From an uncultured bacterium (GTDB taxonomy: Bacteria; Cyanobacteriota; Vampirovibrionia; Gastranaerophilales; Gastranaerophilaceae), in contig CASFYV010000031.1 in NCBI GenBank assembly GCA_949298985.1, forward strand, positions 1 through 64,000: 64,000 nucleotides of DNA. The letters are read 5' to 3'. The translations under genes and the position numbers were made by a program. Under the pieces are notes generated by a model. The model did no database searches, was not told the DNA's origin, and saw only the letters and a program-made list of their open reading frames with translations. How positions within the stretch are numbered: the first letter of the stretch is position 1; each line of letters opens with the position of its first letter. Shown in pieces: positions 1-7,608 of the stretch.

Positions 1-113
1 GACTGTGTTGCTAACTGTACTTTGGCATTTTGGATTGATTGTGCTTGATACTCAACATCATGTATCCTTGCCGTTATCGTTAGCAGTCTAGCTTGTGATG
101 CTGCCATTCCCAT
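1..113 (-). CDS. N-terminal part of an unrecognised protein, cut by window edge
   Basis: An ATG at 113 opens a frame that stays open to the first base of the window (about 37 codons seen). It is preceded on the minus strand by AAAGGA about 9 bases upstream. The visible N-terminus begins MGMAASQARLLTITARIHDV and continues as an alanine/glutamine-rich amphipathic helix with no signal peptide. I associate this type of N-terminus with hypothetical proteins of Gastranaerophilales, but I do not know a function. It lies downstream of gcvPB on the same strand, 89 bases away, with a weak AT-rich palindrome (AAAACTT/AAGTTTT) in the gap. The body of the gene lies outside the window. Confidence 0.6.
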   Translation of the reverse strand, partial: MGMAASQARLLTITARIHDVEYQAQSIQNAKVQLATQ

Positions 114-202
114 TGTTTTTAGTCCTTTTTTTGTCCCTTTACTATGGTTTACGGCAGCTTTTTATTAAAACTTTAAGTTTTAAATAAAATATTTACATTT
201 GT

Positions 203-1636
203 TTACATTTTAAAAACCAAATCTGGCTGCCTTGCAGCAAGAGTCTCATCAACTCGTTTTACTGGTGTTTTTTGTGGTGATTTCAAAACTTCACTTGGAT
301 TTGTTTCTATTTCATTTGCAATCTCAAGCATATTATTTATAAAATTATCTATAGTTTCTTTCGATTCTGACTCTGTAGGCTCTATCATTATGGCCTCATG
401 AACAATAAGAGGAAAATAAATTGTTGGGGGATGACAATTAGAATCCATTAAACGTTTTGCTATTCCAAGAGTAGAAACACCCTTTTCCAATTGTTTTTCA
501 CCTGATAAAACAAATTCGTGCATACAAGGTACATCATATGGTAACTCATATTTTTGTTTTAATTTTTCTTTTATATAATTCGCATTCAAAACTGCGTCAC
601 TAGAAGCAAGTTTTAAATTTTTACCCATCATCAATATATAAGCATATGCTTTAATTAATACTCCAAAATTTCCATAAAAACTTCTAACTTTACCTATAGA
701 ATGTCTTATATCAAAATTTTTATAAAATTTATTACCGTCATATTCTATTGTAGGAATCGGTAAGAAATCTTTTAACTTATCTACAACTCCTACCGGACCG
801 GCACCAGGACCACCTCCGCCGTGTGGTGTTGCAAAAGTTTTATGCAAATTTAAATGAACAATATCAAATCCCATAAGAGCCGGATTCGTCCATCCCATTA
901 TAGCATTGAAATTTGCCCCATCATAATACAAAAGCGAACCATTATTATGCATTAATTCTGATATTTCTAATACATTCTCTTCAAAAATTCCTAATGTATT
1001 AGGATTTGTCATCATTATTGCAGCAACATCTTTATCAATTAATACTTTTAGTTCCTCTAAATCTACTTGTCCCTTAGAATTAGATTTTACTTCAATAATT
1101 TCAAAACCACACATCTTAGCACTTGCAGGATTTGTACCATGAGCATTATCTGGTATAATGACTTTTTTCCTATTTATTTCACCTTTATTTTCAAAATACT
1201 TCTTAACAATCATCATGCCAGTAAGTTCACCTTGAGCCCCGGCAGATGGTTGTAATGTTATTGCATCCATTCCTGTTATTGTTTTTAAGGATTCTTGTAA
1301 ATTATACATTAATTCTAATGCACCTTGACAATCTTCATCATCTTGAAAAGGATGCAACTGTACAAAATCTTCCAATGAAGCTAAATATTCATTAATTTTA
1401 GGGTTATATTTCATTGTACAAGAACCTAATGGATAAAACCCTTTTTCAATACAAAAATTACGATCACTTAGCTCTTTATAATGACGCATTACTTCTAATT
1501 CACTTAATTGAGGAAGTCCGATACTCTCCGTTCTTAACAAATTCTTTGGAAGATAGTCCCCTAGAGAAATACAACTATTACTTTCCCCTATACAAATCCC
1601 ATCAACCCCACTACTCTTTTCAAATATTGTTTTCAT
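203..1636 (-). CDS. gcvPB: Glycine dehydrogenase (decarboxylating) subunit 2, P-protein of glycine cleavage
   Basis: This is the PLP-binding beta subunit of the two-subunit glycine cleavage P-protein, which decarboxylates glycine and passes the aminomethyl group to lipoylated GcvH in the cytoplasm. The 477-residue length is normal for GcvPB. The N-terminal part has YPLGSCTMKYNPK near residues 68-80, and the PLP-lysine motif LHKTFATPHGGGGPG places the Schiff-base lysine at about K266. The ATG lies inside the 3' end of the sigma-factor gene (17-base overlap), with AGGAAG as Shine-Dalgarno. The usual partners gcvPA, gcvH and gcvT are not next to it: upstream is a sigma factor and downstream an unrelated protein, so the complex must be completed by genes elsewhere. 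Confidence 0.95.
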   Translation of the reverse strand: MKTIFEKSSGVDGICIGESNSCISLGDYLPKNLLRTESIGLPQLSELEVMRHYKELSDRNFCIEKGFYPLGSCTMKYNPKINEYLASLEDFVQLHPFQDDEDCQGALELMYNLQESLKTITGMDAITLQPSAGAQGELTGMMIVKKYFENKGEINRKKVIIPDNAHGTNPASAKMCGFEIIEVKSNSKGQVDLEELKVLIDKDVAAIMMTNPNTLGIFEENVLEISELMHNNGSLLYYDGANFNAIMGWTNPALMGFDIVHLNLHKTFATPHGGGGPGAGPVGVVDKLKDFLPIPTIEYDGNKFYKNFDIRHSIGKVRSFYGNFGVLIKAYAYILMMGKNLKLASSDAVLNANYIKEKLKQKYELPYDVPCMHEFVLSGEKQLEKGVSTLGIAKRLMDSNCHPPTIYFPLIVHEAIMIEPTESESKETIDNFINNMLEIANEIETNPSEVLKSPQKTPVKRVDETLAARQPDLVFKM

Positions 1637-2270
1637 TAATTTCTTCCTGCTTTAACAATTCTTTTTTTATCTTATCCAAAGCATTTTGTATAATTCTAGA
1701 AATTCTTGATTGAGAAATCCCAAACTCTAGCGAAATATCTTTAAGTTTTTTATCATAAAAATATTTAGCTTCTATTAAATCCTGCTCTCTTTGTGATAAC
1801 CTTTTCATTTCATCACAAATTCGATGTTTCAACTCTATAATCTCAGCTTTTTCTTCTGGCGTTCTTTTATTATCTTTTATTATAGTAGGATTTTCTGCTT
1901 CAGCCATTTCTTCTATTGACAAAATTGTCTTATACACAGCATCCTTAATTTGTTCTTTTTCAGGCTCAGTTTCAATATTTTTCATCGAAGACCATTTATA
2001 ACGTCGACGAATTTCATTCCTTATCGCCCATTTTATAGCTTTTGTCAAATATGCTGAATTATATAAATCTTTATTCTTACAATTATTAGCAGCACTTGTA
2101 AGATAATACACCGTATAATTTGCAAGATTTAAAACTTCAGAAAACTCTATAAGTCCCATATTAGAAAATTTTTTAAATTCAACTTTCGCTACAGTTTCTA
2201 TTAAATCTTTATATTGAGAAAGATTAGCTCTTTGTTCTCTCTCTCTGTTTATTGCATTTAAATCGTTCAT
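1620..2270 (-). CDS. Small sigma-70 family RNA polymerase sigma factor
   Basis: A 216-residue alternative sigma factor. A region-2-like segment (about 35-95) ends in IRNEIRRRYKW, resembling the core-binding/-10 recognition end of region 2. The C-terminal segment (about 155-207) has LSQREQDLIEAKYFYDKKL followed by a region-4 helix-turn-helix, SLEFGISQSRISRI. A charged linker (105-145) replaces a recognisable region 3. The size and region-4 sequence are closest to the FliA/SigF/WhiG-like group, but I cannot assign a regulon. The start has no Shine-Dalgarno, and a -10-like TATATT ends about 8 bases before the ATG, suggesting a leaderless or nearly leaderless mRNA. It is translationally coupled to gcvPB by overlap and divergent from the secreted-protein/GH57 operon. 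Confidence 0.85.
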   Translation of the reverse strand: MNDLNAINREREQRANLSQYKDLIETVAKVEFKKFSNMGLIEFSEVLNLANYTVYYLTSAANNCKNKDLYNSAYLTKAIKWAIRNEIRRRYKWSSMKNIETEPEKEQIKDAVYKTILSIEEMAEAENPTIIKDNKRTPEEKAEIIELKHRICDEMKRLSQREQDLIEAKYFYDKKLKDISLEFGISQSRISRIIQNALDKIKKELLKQEEINENNI

Positions 2271-2278
2271 ACAATAAT

Positions 2279-2308
2279 AATATATCAGAAAGTTATATAT
2301 AAATGCAA
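2279..2308 (-). promoter_or_regulatory. Predicted promoter of the sigma-factor gene
   Basis: Read on the minus strand: TTGCAT at 2308-2303, an 18-base spacer, then TATATT at 2284-2279. A start of transcription 6-8 bases further would be at about 2272, only about two bases before the ATG at 2270. No Shine-Dalgarno precedes the ATG. Assignment is by eye. Confidence 0.45.
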
Positions 2309-2321
2309 GGTAAATATAAAA

Positions 2322-2350
2322 TTTACAATAATATTAAAATGTGTTACACT
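2322..2350 (+). promoter_or_regulatory. Predicted promoter of the secreted-protein/GH57 operon
   Basis: TTTACA at 2322-2327, a 17-base spacer, then TACACT at 2345-2350. The predicted transcript would start near 2357, giving a leader of about 18 bases that contains the AGAGGG Shine-Dalgarno of the gene starting at 2375. It is back to back with the sigma-factor promoter. Confidence 0.5.
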
Positions 2351-2374
2351 ATTGAAAAGAAGAGGGTAATTTCA

Positions 2375-2884
2375 ATGAAAAAATATATAAGAACATTAAC
2401 GTTAGTTATTTTATCAGCATTTGTTTTCACAACAAGTTCCACTTATTTTGAAAAAGTTTCTGCAGAACCTGTTTCACAAAATAAAGCTCAAACATCTGTA
2501 AACGAAACTCAAATTATAAATATTGAGCCTTTAAACTTAATAAAAAATCCCAAAATATATCTAAATAAAACAGTTTTAATGAAAGCAAAATTTGATAAGT
2601 TCTCTACTTTAGGACTTGATTACAAACCAGCTTTTAAATCTTCTGATGATTTCATTTCTTTTTTAATAAAAAGGGATGATACCACCCATGATATTCCGCT
2701 ATCAGAAATGAAATTATTTTTAAAACGTGATATGGCTGAAAAATTTATAGATTTAAAAACAGACGATGAAATAGAAATAAAAGGAAAAGTATTTTCTGAT
2801 GCTTTAGGAGACACTTGGATAGATGTTTCAGAGCTTAAAATTCTAAAAAAAGCACCGGAAGACAAAACAAATGGAGTTAAGTAA
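2375..2884 (+). CDS. Secreted/periplasmic protein of unknown function, possible OB-fold
   Basis: The reading frame extends upstream to 2303, but the ATG at 2375 is preferred: AGAGGG precedes it, the promoter lies at 2322-2350, and it begins a clean signal peptide (MKKYIRTLTLVILSAFVF..., predicted cleavage after VSA near residue 30). The mature part of about 140 residues contains INIEPLNLIKNPKIYLNKTV and later DDEIEIKGKVFSDALGDTWI, a beta-rich pattern like OB-fold domains, though I recognise no named family. It ends two bases before the GH57 gene, so the two are very likely cotranscribed. This suggests an envelope protein linked to glycan metabolism, but only by context. Confidence 0.75.
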   Translation: MKKYIRTLTLVILSAFVFTTSSTYFEKVSAEPVSQNKAQTSVNETQIINIEPLNLIKNPKIYLNKTVLMKAKFDKFSTLGLDYKPAFKSSDDFISFLIKRDDTTHDIPLSEMKLFLKRDMAEKFIDLKTDDEIEIKGKVFSDALGDTWIDVSELKILKKAPEDKTNGVK

Positions 2885-2886
2885 TT

Positions 2887-5406
2887 ATGCCAACAACAGA
2901 AAGTAATAAAAAAGATAAATCAAAAGAAAAAAATAAAGTTTTTTTAACTATACACGGGCATTTTTACCAACCTCCCAGAGAAAACCCATGGTTAGAAGCT
3001 ATTGAACAACAAGATAGCGCAATGCCCTTTCACGATTGGAATGAGCGTATCAATTCAGAATGTTATAACCCTAATTCTGTTTCAAAAATTGTAGATTCAA
3101 AAAACCAAATTCTAGATGTTGTTAATAATTATGAATATATAAGTTACAACTTTGGTCCGACTTTATTATCTTGGATGGAAGAATTTGCACCATTAGCTTA
3201 CGAAAGAGTTATAAGAGCTGATGTTAATTCAAGAAAATTACATTCAGGCCATGGTAATGCAATCGCACAAGTTTATAATCACATGATTATGCCTCTCGCT
3301 AATGAACAAGATAAACAGACTCAAGTAAAATGGGGAATTAAAGATTTTGAGTATCGTTTTGGTAGAAAACCTGAAGGTATATGGCTAGCTGAAACAGCCG
3401 TTGATGATGATACACTAAGAGTTTTAGTTGAAAATGATATCAAATTTACTATTCTATCTCCATATCAAGCTCAAAAAATCAGAAAAGAAGGTGAAAAAAC
3501 TTGGCAAGATGTGAGTTGGGGTAACATCGACCCTGCAAGATCTTATAGGTATTATATAAAATCGGCACCAGGTAAATACATTGATTTATTCTTTTATGAC
3601 GGAGCTATATCTCGTTCTGTCGCTTTTGATGAATTGTTAAAAGACGGTGTTAAATTTGTTAACAGACTAAAAGACGGAATTTCTACCGCAAGAAATTACA
3701 ATCAATTAGTTAATATAGCAACTGATGGCGAAAGTTATGGTCATCATACTAAATTTGGAGATATGGCATTAGCTTATGCCTTAAAAATAAAAGTTAAAGA
3801 TTCAGGATTTACAATTACTAATTATGGAGAATACTTAGAAAAATACCGTAGTGATTGGGAAGTAGAAATAAAACCTGTTTCTTCTTGGAGTTGTTCTCAC
3901 GGTGTAGGTCGTTGGAGTGAAGATTGCGGATGCTCTACTGGTGGGCACCCTGGATGGAATCAAAAATGGAGAAAACCTTTAAGACAAGCTCTTGATTATT
4001 TAAGAGATGAAATGATATCTTTATGTCAAAAACAAGGAAGAAAATATTTTAAAAATCCTCTTGAAGCAAGAAATAATTATATTAATGTTATATTAGACAG
4101 AAGCGATATAAGTGTTAAAAATTATCAAGAAGAATATTTCCTTCCGGATTTAGATGATGAACAAAAAATTCGTGCAATGGAACTTCTTGAAATTCAAAGA
4201 CAAGCTATGCTTATGTATACAAGTTGCGGATGGTTTTTCTCTGAAATTTCAGGTATTGAAACAGTTCAAATAATGAAGTACGCTGCAAGAGTTATGCAAT
4301 TAGCTAAATCGTTTACAAAAAAAGATTTAGAAACACCTTTTTTAGACATTTTAAAAGAGGCTAAGAGTAATATCCCTGAGTTCGGAACAGGAAAAGACGT
4401 TTTTGAAAGATTTGTTAAACCTTCTGTTGTAACTTCTAAGCAATTAGTTAGTCTATGGGCGATTACTTCTTTATATAGAGATATAGAAGATGAAGAAAGC
4501 GTTTATTGTTATAAAATAAAAAAACATTCTTATAAAAAAGTTACAAAAGGTAATTCAAGACTTGTCATTGGGCATATTGAAGTCGAATCGAAAATAACAA
4601 TGGAAAAATCTAATATGGTATTTGCTTTACTTCAATTCTCTGATGGAGATTTTCATTGTGCTATTAAAGAATATTCAGAAATATTCGAAGATATGCAAAA
4701 AGAACTTGTAAGAACATATTTAGTGGCACCTTTAACTGAAATTATTAGAAATATAGATAATTTATTTGGTGCGGAGTACTTTACACTAAAAGATATCTTC
4801 ATAGAAGAAAGACGTCGTATATTAGACACAATGTTAAAAGATAAATTACAATTATTTGCAAGTACTTACGAATCAATGTATAACGAAGGTAAAGGTTCTA
4901 TTTATCAAATGCAAGAACTTGGATTGCAAATTCCGGAAGAGTTTAAAATTTCAGCTCGTTATGTTCTTGCAAAACAATTTAACGAATTATTTAAAGATTC
5001 TAGAGGATTTTTAGATAATGATATAATACAACAAGCTTCTGATATTAATTTTGAAGCAAAAAGAATTGGTATAGAAATAGATAAAACACCTACTTCAAAA
5101 ATATTCAGTAAAAAAGTCGCTCAAAATATTAATCGTTTATCATACGCCTTAGATTTACAACAAGTTGAAGCAACTTTAGAATTATTAAATAGTATTGCAA
5201 GGTTAGAAATAAAAGTCGATATTGCAGAAGCTCAAAGTTATTATTTTTCAAAAATAGTAACAAATATTAGTGAATTGATAAAGAAAATTTCTTGCCAAGC
5301 AGATAAAGATTTACTCATAATGTTATTTGAAATTGGTGAAGACTTGAATATTAATATGGATTATTACAAGCAGATGTTCAATAAAGCTTTGCTAACTAAG
5401 GTCTAG
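2887..5406 (+). CDS. Glycoside hydrolase family 57 protein with DUF3536 domain
   Basis: An 839-residue cytoplasmic protein (no signal peptide). The N-terminal GH57 module shows the HGHFYQPP first motif (near residue 20), the nucleophile motif GIWLAE with its glutamate at about E169, and TDGESYGHH at about 279-287, which carries the presumed acid/base aspartate (about D280). GH57 enzymes act on alpha-glucans as amylases, branching enzymes or 4-alpha-glucanotransferases. The C-terminal half (about 370-830) is the alpha-helical DUF3536-type region found in a GH57 subgroup whose substrate is not well established. The ATG follows the preceding stop by two bases, with a GGAG inside the previous gene's end as likely Shine-Dalgarno. 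The substrate is not predictable from sequence alone. Confidence 0.9.
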   Translation: MPTTESNKKDKSKEKNKVFLTIHGHFYQPPRENPWLEAIEQQDSAMPFHDWNERINSECYNPNSVSKIVDSKNQILDVVNNYEYISYNFGPTLLSWMEEFAPLAYERVIRADVNSRKLHSGHGNAIAQVYNHMIMPLANEQDKQTQVKWGIKDFEYRFGRKPEGIWLAETAVDDDTLRVLVENDIKFTILSPYQAQKIRKEGEKTWQDVSWGNIDPARSYRYYIKSAPGKYIDLFFYDGAISRSVAFDELLKDGVKFVNRLKDGISTARNYNQLVNIATDGESYGHHTKFGDMALAYALKIKVKDSGFTITNYGEYLEKYRSDWEVEIKPVSSWSCSHGVGRWSEDCGCSTGGHPGWNQKWRKPLRQALDYLRDEMISLCQKQGRKYFKNPLEARNNYINVILDRSDISVKNYQEEYFLPDLDDEQKIRAMELLEIQRQAMLMYTSCGWFFSEISGIETVQIMKYAARVMQLAKSFTKKDLETPFLDILKEAKSNIPEFGTGKDVFERFVKPSVVTSKQLVSLWAITSLYRDIEDEESVYCYKIKKHSYKKVTKGNSRLVIGHIEVESKITMEKSNMVFALLQFSDGDFHCAIKEYSEIFEDMQKELVRTYLVAPLTEIIRNIDNLFGAEYFTLKDIFIEERRRILDTMLKDKLQLFASTYESMYNEGKGSIYQMQELGLQIPEEFKISARYVLAKQFNELFKDSRGFLDNDIIQQASDINFEAKRIGIEIDKTPTSKIFSKKVAQNINRLSYALDLQQVEATLELLNSIARLEIKVDIAEAQSYYFSKIVTNISELIKKISCQADKDLLIMLFEIGEDLNINMDYYKQMFNKALLTKV

Positions 5407-5437
5407 ATAAAGATTATATTAATATTTTAAGAAAAAA

Positions 5438-5480
5438 CCATTTTTTATACTATACTTGTCTAGTATGGTATAAAAAATGG
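5438..5480 (+). promoter_or_regulatory. Long inverted repeat directly upstream of lpxA
   Basis: The arms 5438-5450 (CCATTTTTTATAC) and 5468-5480 (GTATAAAAAATGG) are exact reverse complements. The stem extends inward with TATAC/GTATG (5451-5455 and 5463-5467, one G-U), giving about 18 pairs and a 7-base loop. The right arm ends in the GG of the lpxA Shine-Dalgarno (GGAG, 5479-5482). No run of T follows, so it is not a standard intrinsic terminator. It could be a repressor operator containing the -10 region or an mRNA hairpin that hides the ribosome-binding site. Confidence 0.6.
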
Positions 5481-5489
5481 AGAAAGAGA

Positions 5490-6320
5490 ATGACAAATAA
5501 TGTTTTAGAAAAAACAAATTCAATTCACCCATCTGCAGTAATACATCCTTCCGCAGAAATTGGTGAAAATGTAAGTATAGGGCCAAATGTAGTAATTGGT
5601 GAAAATGTAAAGATAGGCAATGGTACAAGAATTATTGCAAATGCGTATATTGAATTTGCAGAAATCGGTGAAAATTGTACAATTTCTCCTTTCTCAACAA
5701 TAGGTTCAGAACCTCAAGATTTAGGATATAAAGGAGAGCCTACTAAAGTTGTTATTGGAAATGAAACAATAATAAAAGAAAATGTTACAATTCATAGAGG
5801 CGCTGCTTGTGGCGATTTTACTACAAGAATTGGGAATAAATGTTTAATCATGGTTGGAGCTCATGTTGCTCATAACTGTGTATTAGAGGATCAAGTGATT
5901 TTAGCTAATTTAGTTACTTTAGGCGGTCATGTTCACGTTGGTTTCGGTGCTTTCGTTGGTGGAATGAGCGTATTCCATCAAAATATTAGAATAGGTGATA
6001 TGGCAATTATTAGTGGTTTCTCTGCTTCTCGTCAGGATATTTTACCATATTCAAAAGGCGAAGGTCGTCCACCTGTTCCACGTGGATTAAATGTTATAGC
6101 AATGAAACGTAGAGGGGTTTCTCAAGAAGTTAGAACTGCTACTAATGAAGCTTTTAAACTTTTAATTTCAGAAGACTATAATACTTCTCAAGCTATTGAA
6201 AAAATAAAAGCTGAAATTCCGATGAATGAATATATTGAAAAAATGATTGATTTCATCCAAACTTCTAAAAGGGGAGTTTTATTAAAATCACATAAAAGCG
6301 GTTATCAATCTCTTGAGTAA
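5490..6320 (+). CDS. lpxA: Acyl-[ACP]-UDP-N-acetylglucosamine O-acyltransferase, first step of lipid A synthesis
   Basis: LpxA transfers a 3-hydroxyacyl chain from ACP to the 3-OH of UDP-GlcNAc. At 276 residues it has near-standard length. A left-handed beta-helix of hexapeptide repeats runs from about residue 10 to 190 (IHPSAVIHPSAEIGENVSIG and similar), with GSEPQDLGYKGE at 72-83 and the catalytic histidine in GAHVAHNC at about H125. A short helical C-terminal domain follows. Unlike many bacteria, it is not flanked by lpxD, fabZ or lpxB: the upstream neighbour is the GH57 gene and a terminator follows. Its presence implies a lipopolysaccharide outer membrane. The leader contains a long inverted repeat. 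Confidence 0.95.
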   Translation: MTNNVLEKTNSIHPSAVIHPSAEIGENVSIGPNVVIGENVKIGNGTRIIANAYIEFAEIGENCTISPFSTIGSEPQDLGYKGEPTKVVIGNETIIKENVTIHRGAACGDFTTRIGNKCLIMVGAHVAHNCVLEDQVILANLVTLGGHVHVGFGAFVGGMSVFHQNIRIGDMAIISGFSASRQDILPYSKGEGRPPVPRGLNVIAMKRRGVSQEVRTATNEAFKLLISEDYNTSQAIEKIKAEIPMNEYIEKMIDFIQTSKRGVLLKSHKSGYQSLE

Positions 6321-6344
6321 ATAAAAAAGTAAAGCATGTTTGAT

Positions 6345-6384
6345 AAAGGGTATTAATTACAATTATTAATATCCTTTATTTTTT
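6345..6384 (+). terminator. Intrinsic terminator after lpxA
   Basis: The stem AAAGGGTATTAAT (6345-6357) pairs with ATTAATATCCTTT (6365-6377), with one G-U pair and a 7-base loop, followed by a run of six T at 6379-6384. Confidence 0.8.
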
Positions 6385-6481
6385 AGGCATAATATTAAGA
6401 AATGTAAACTGCTAAAAGCCTTTTAATTTAAGCAAGATGACCTATTATATAAAATTCTGTATATAATATTAATTTACCCAC

Positions 6482-6511
6482 TTGACTTAAAATTCTTATG
6501 TGCAATAATAT
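6482..6511 (+). promoter_or_regulatory. Predicted promoter of an orphan RNA gene
   Basis: TTGACT at 6482-6487, an 18-base spacer, then TAATAT at 6506-6511. This is one of the best -35 matches in the window and is not followed by a protein gene before a strong terminator. An 8-base inverted repeat, TATTATAT (6443-6450) and ATATAATA (6461-6468), lies just upstream and could be an operator. Confidence 0.5.
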
Positions 6512-6517
6512 AAATAC

Positions 6518-6664
6518 ACACTTTAAGTGTAGCCGAAACACTAAATAGCAAAAATATAATATACCCCAAAATCATATAAACTCCTAGATAATAAACACTA
6601 AAAAAGACCATTAGGATGCAGAAAACAAAATCCACTCGCTTCACACACCGAGTGGTTTTTTTTT
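6518..6664 (+). ncRNA. Candidate small non-coding RNA between lpxA and the EamA gene
   Basis: The segment lies after the lpxA terminator, between its own promoter-like element and a strong intrinsic terminator, giving a predicted transcript of about 147 bases. It has no convincing coding frame. Visible structure: a small 5' palindrome (ACACTTTAAGTGT near 6518-6531), a possible 5-bp stem TCCTA/TAGGA (6582-6586 with 6612-6616), and the terminator hairpin. I could not match it to 6S, tmRNA, RNase P or a riboswitch class. It may instead be a leader ending in an attenuator, but the next gene starts 52 bases after the terminator. Confidence 0.4.
6632..6664 (+). terminator. Strong intrinsic terminator of the candidate RNA
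   Basis: CCACTCG (6632-6638) and CGAGTGG (6649-6655) form a 7-bp GC-rich stem with a 10-base loop, followed by nine T (6656-6664). Such a GC-rich stem stands out in this AT-rich region. Confidence 0.85.
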
Positions 6665-6715
6665 GCGTTATGAATTAAATAATTATTAGACTATATTTTA
6701 TAGTAAAATATAACT

Positions 6716-7543
6716 ATGTTATTTACTTCTATTGGAATTTTAATACGAATAGTATCTAATTCTTATTTAAATGTTTTTCAAAAATTTTTGACTAATTACG
6801 GGCAAAAATCTTCGGTTGTAAATTTTTACACTTATTTTGGTTTATTTTTAATAAGTTTATTTTTTATAAATCAAATATCTTTTAATTTCGATTTATTTTT
6901 AAATTTTTTAATAATGGGATTATTAGGAGGCTTAGGTAATTATTTTATTATTAAGGCTTTATCTATAGGAGAATTATCTTCTCTTGCTCCTATTAATTCG
7001 TATAAACCTGTTGTAAGTTTAATTTTTGGAATTATTTTCTTAAAAGAAATACCTTCTTTAAGTGCATTATTTGGGATATTTTTTATTATTTTAGGGACAT
7101 ATTTTATTTTAGGGAAGAATAAAACTTCAATAAATAAGCTTGCTATTTTTTATCGAATATTAGCTTTGATTTTTTCAGGAACTGAAGCTATATTTATAAA
7201 AAGAATAATTCTAATGACTAATGTTTTTAATTCTTTTATTTTGTGGGCATTATCTGGTTTTATTTTTTCTTTAGTTTTTCTTTTGCTTTCGAAAAATAAA
7301 CCGATTATTAAATCATATAAGTATCAAATTTTATTAATTATTGCTGTTGCAATTATGCAATATTCAACAAATTTTGTATTTTCAAAAATTAATGTTTCTT
7401 ATGCTCTTGCCTTTTTTCAATTATCAACTATTTTGAGTGTATTTTTAGGAGTTAATATTTTTAAAGAAAAAGATTTAAAAAATAAAATCGTTGGCTCTTT
7501 AATCATGATCTTTGGAGCTATTTGTATAATTTTGTACCCTTAG
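6716..7543 (+). CDS. EamA/DMT-family membrane transporter
   Basis: A 275-residue, extremely hydrophobic protein with about ten transmembrane helices arranged as two EamA halves. The first half contains SSLAPINSYKPVVSLIFG and then FLKEIPS, typical of the drug/metabolite transporter superfamily, and the second half repeats the pattern with NIFKEKDLKNKIVGSLIMI. The substrate cannot be assigned. The ATG lacks a Shine-Dalgarno, and a -10-like TATAGT at 6699-6704 ends 11 bases before it, so the transcript may be nearly leaderless. It is separated from upstream genes by two terminators and followed by mntP 65 bases later. Confidence 0.85.
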   Translation: MLFTSIGILIRIVSNSYLNVFQKFLTNYGQKSSVVNFYTYFGLFLISLFFINQISFNFDLFLNFLIMGLLGGLGNYFIIKALSIGELSSLAPINSYKPVVSLIFGIIFLKEIPSLSALFGIFFIILGTYFILGKNKTSINKLAIFYRILALIFSGTEAIFIKRIILMTNVFNSFILWALSGFIFSLVFLLLSKNKPIIKSYKYQILLIIAVAIMQYSTNFVFSKINVSYALAFFQLSTILSVFLGVNIFKEKDLKNKIVGSLIMIFGAICIILYP

Positions 7544-7608
7544 TGTGATTATTTTTATATTATTTTTTGTTAAAATTATATAGATATTTGATAAAGGAAA
7601 TTTGTTTT

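Noticed and set aside
6616-6678. 20-codon frame starting ATG CAG and reading through the 6632-6664 terminator
   Set aside because: It translates the terminator hairpin and T run (Phe stretch), has no properly spaced Shine-Dalgarno, and is best explained as terminator sequence.
7544-7608. Manganese riboswitch (yybP-ykoY) before mntP
   Set aside because: The 65-base AT-rich gap lacks the two conserved internal loops of that class and is too short.
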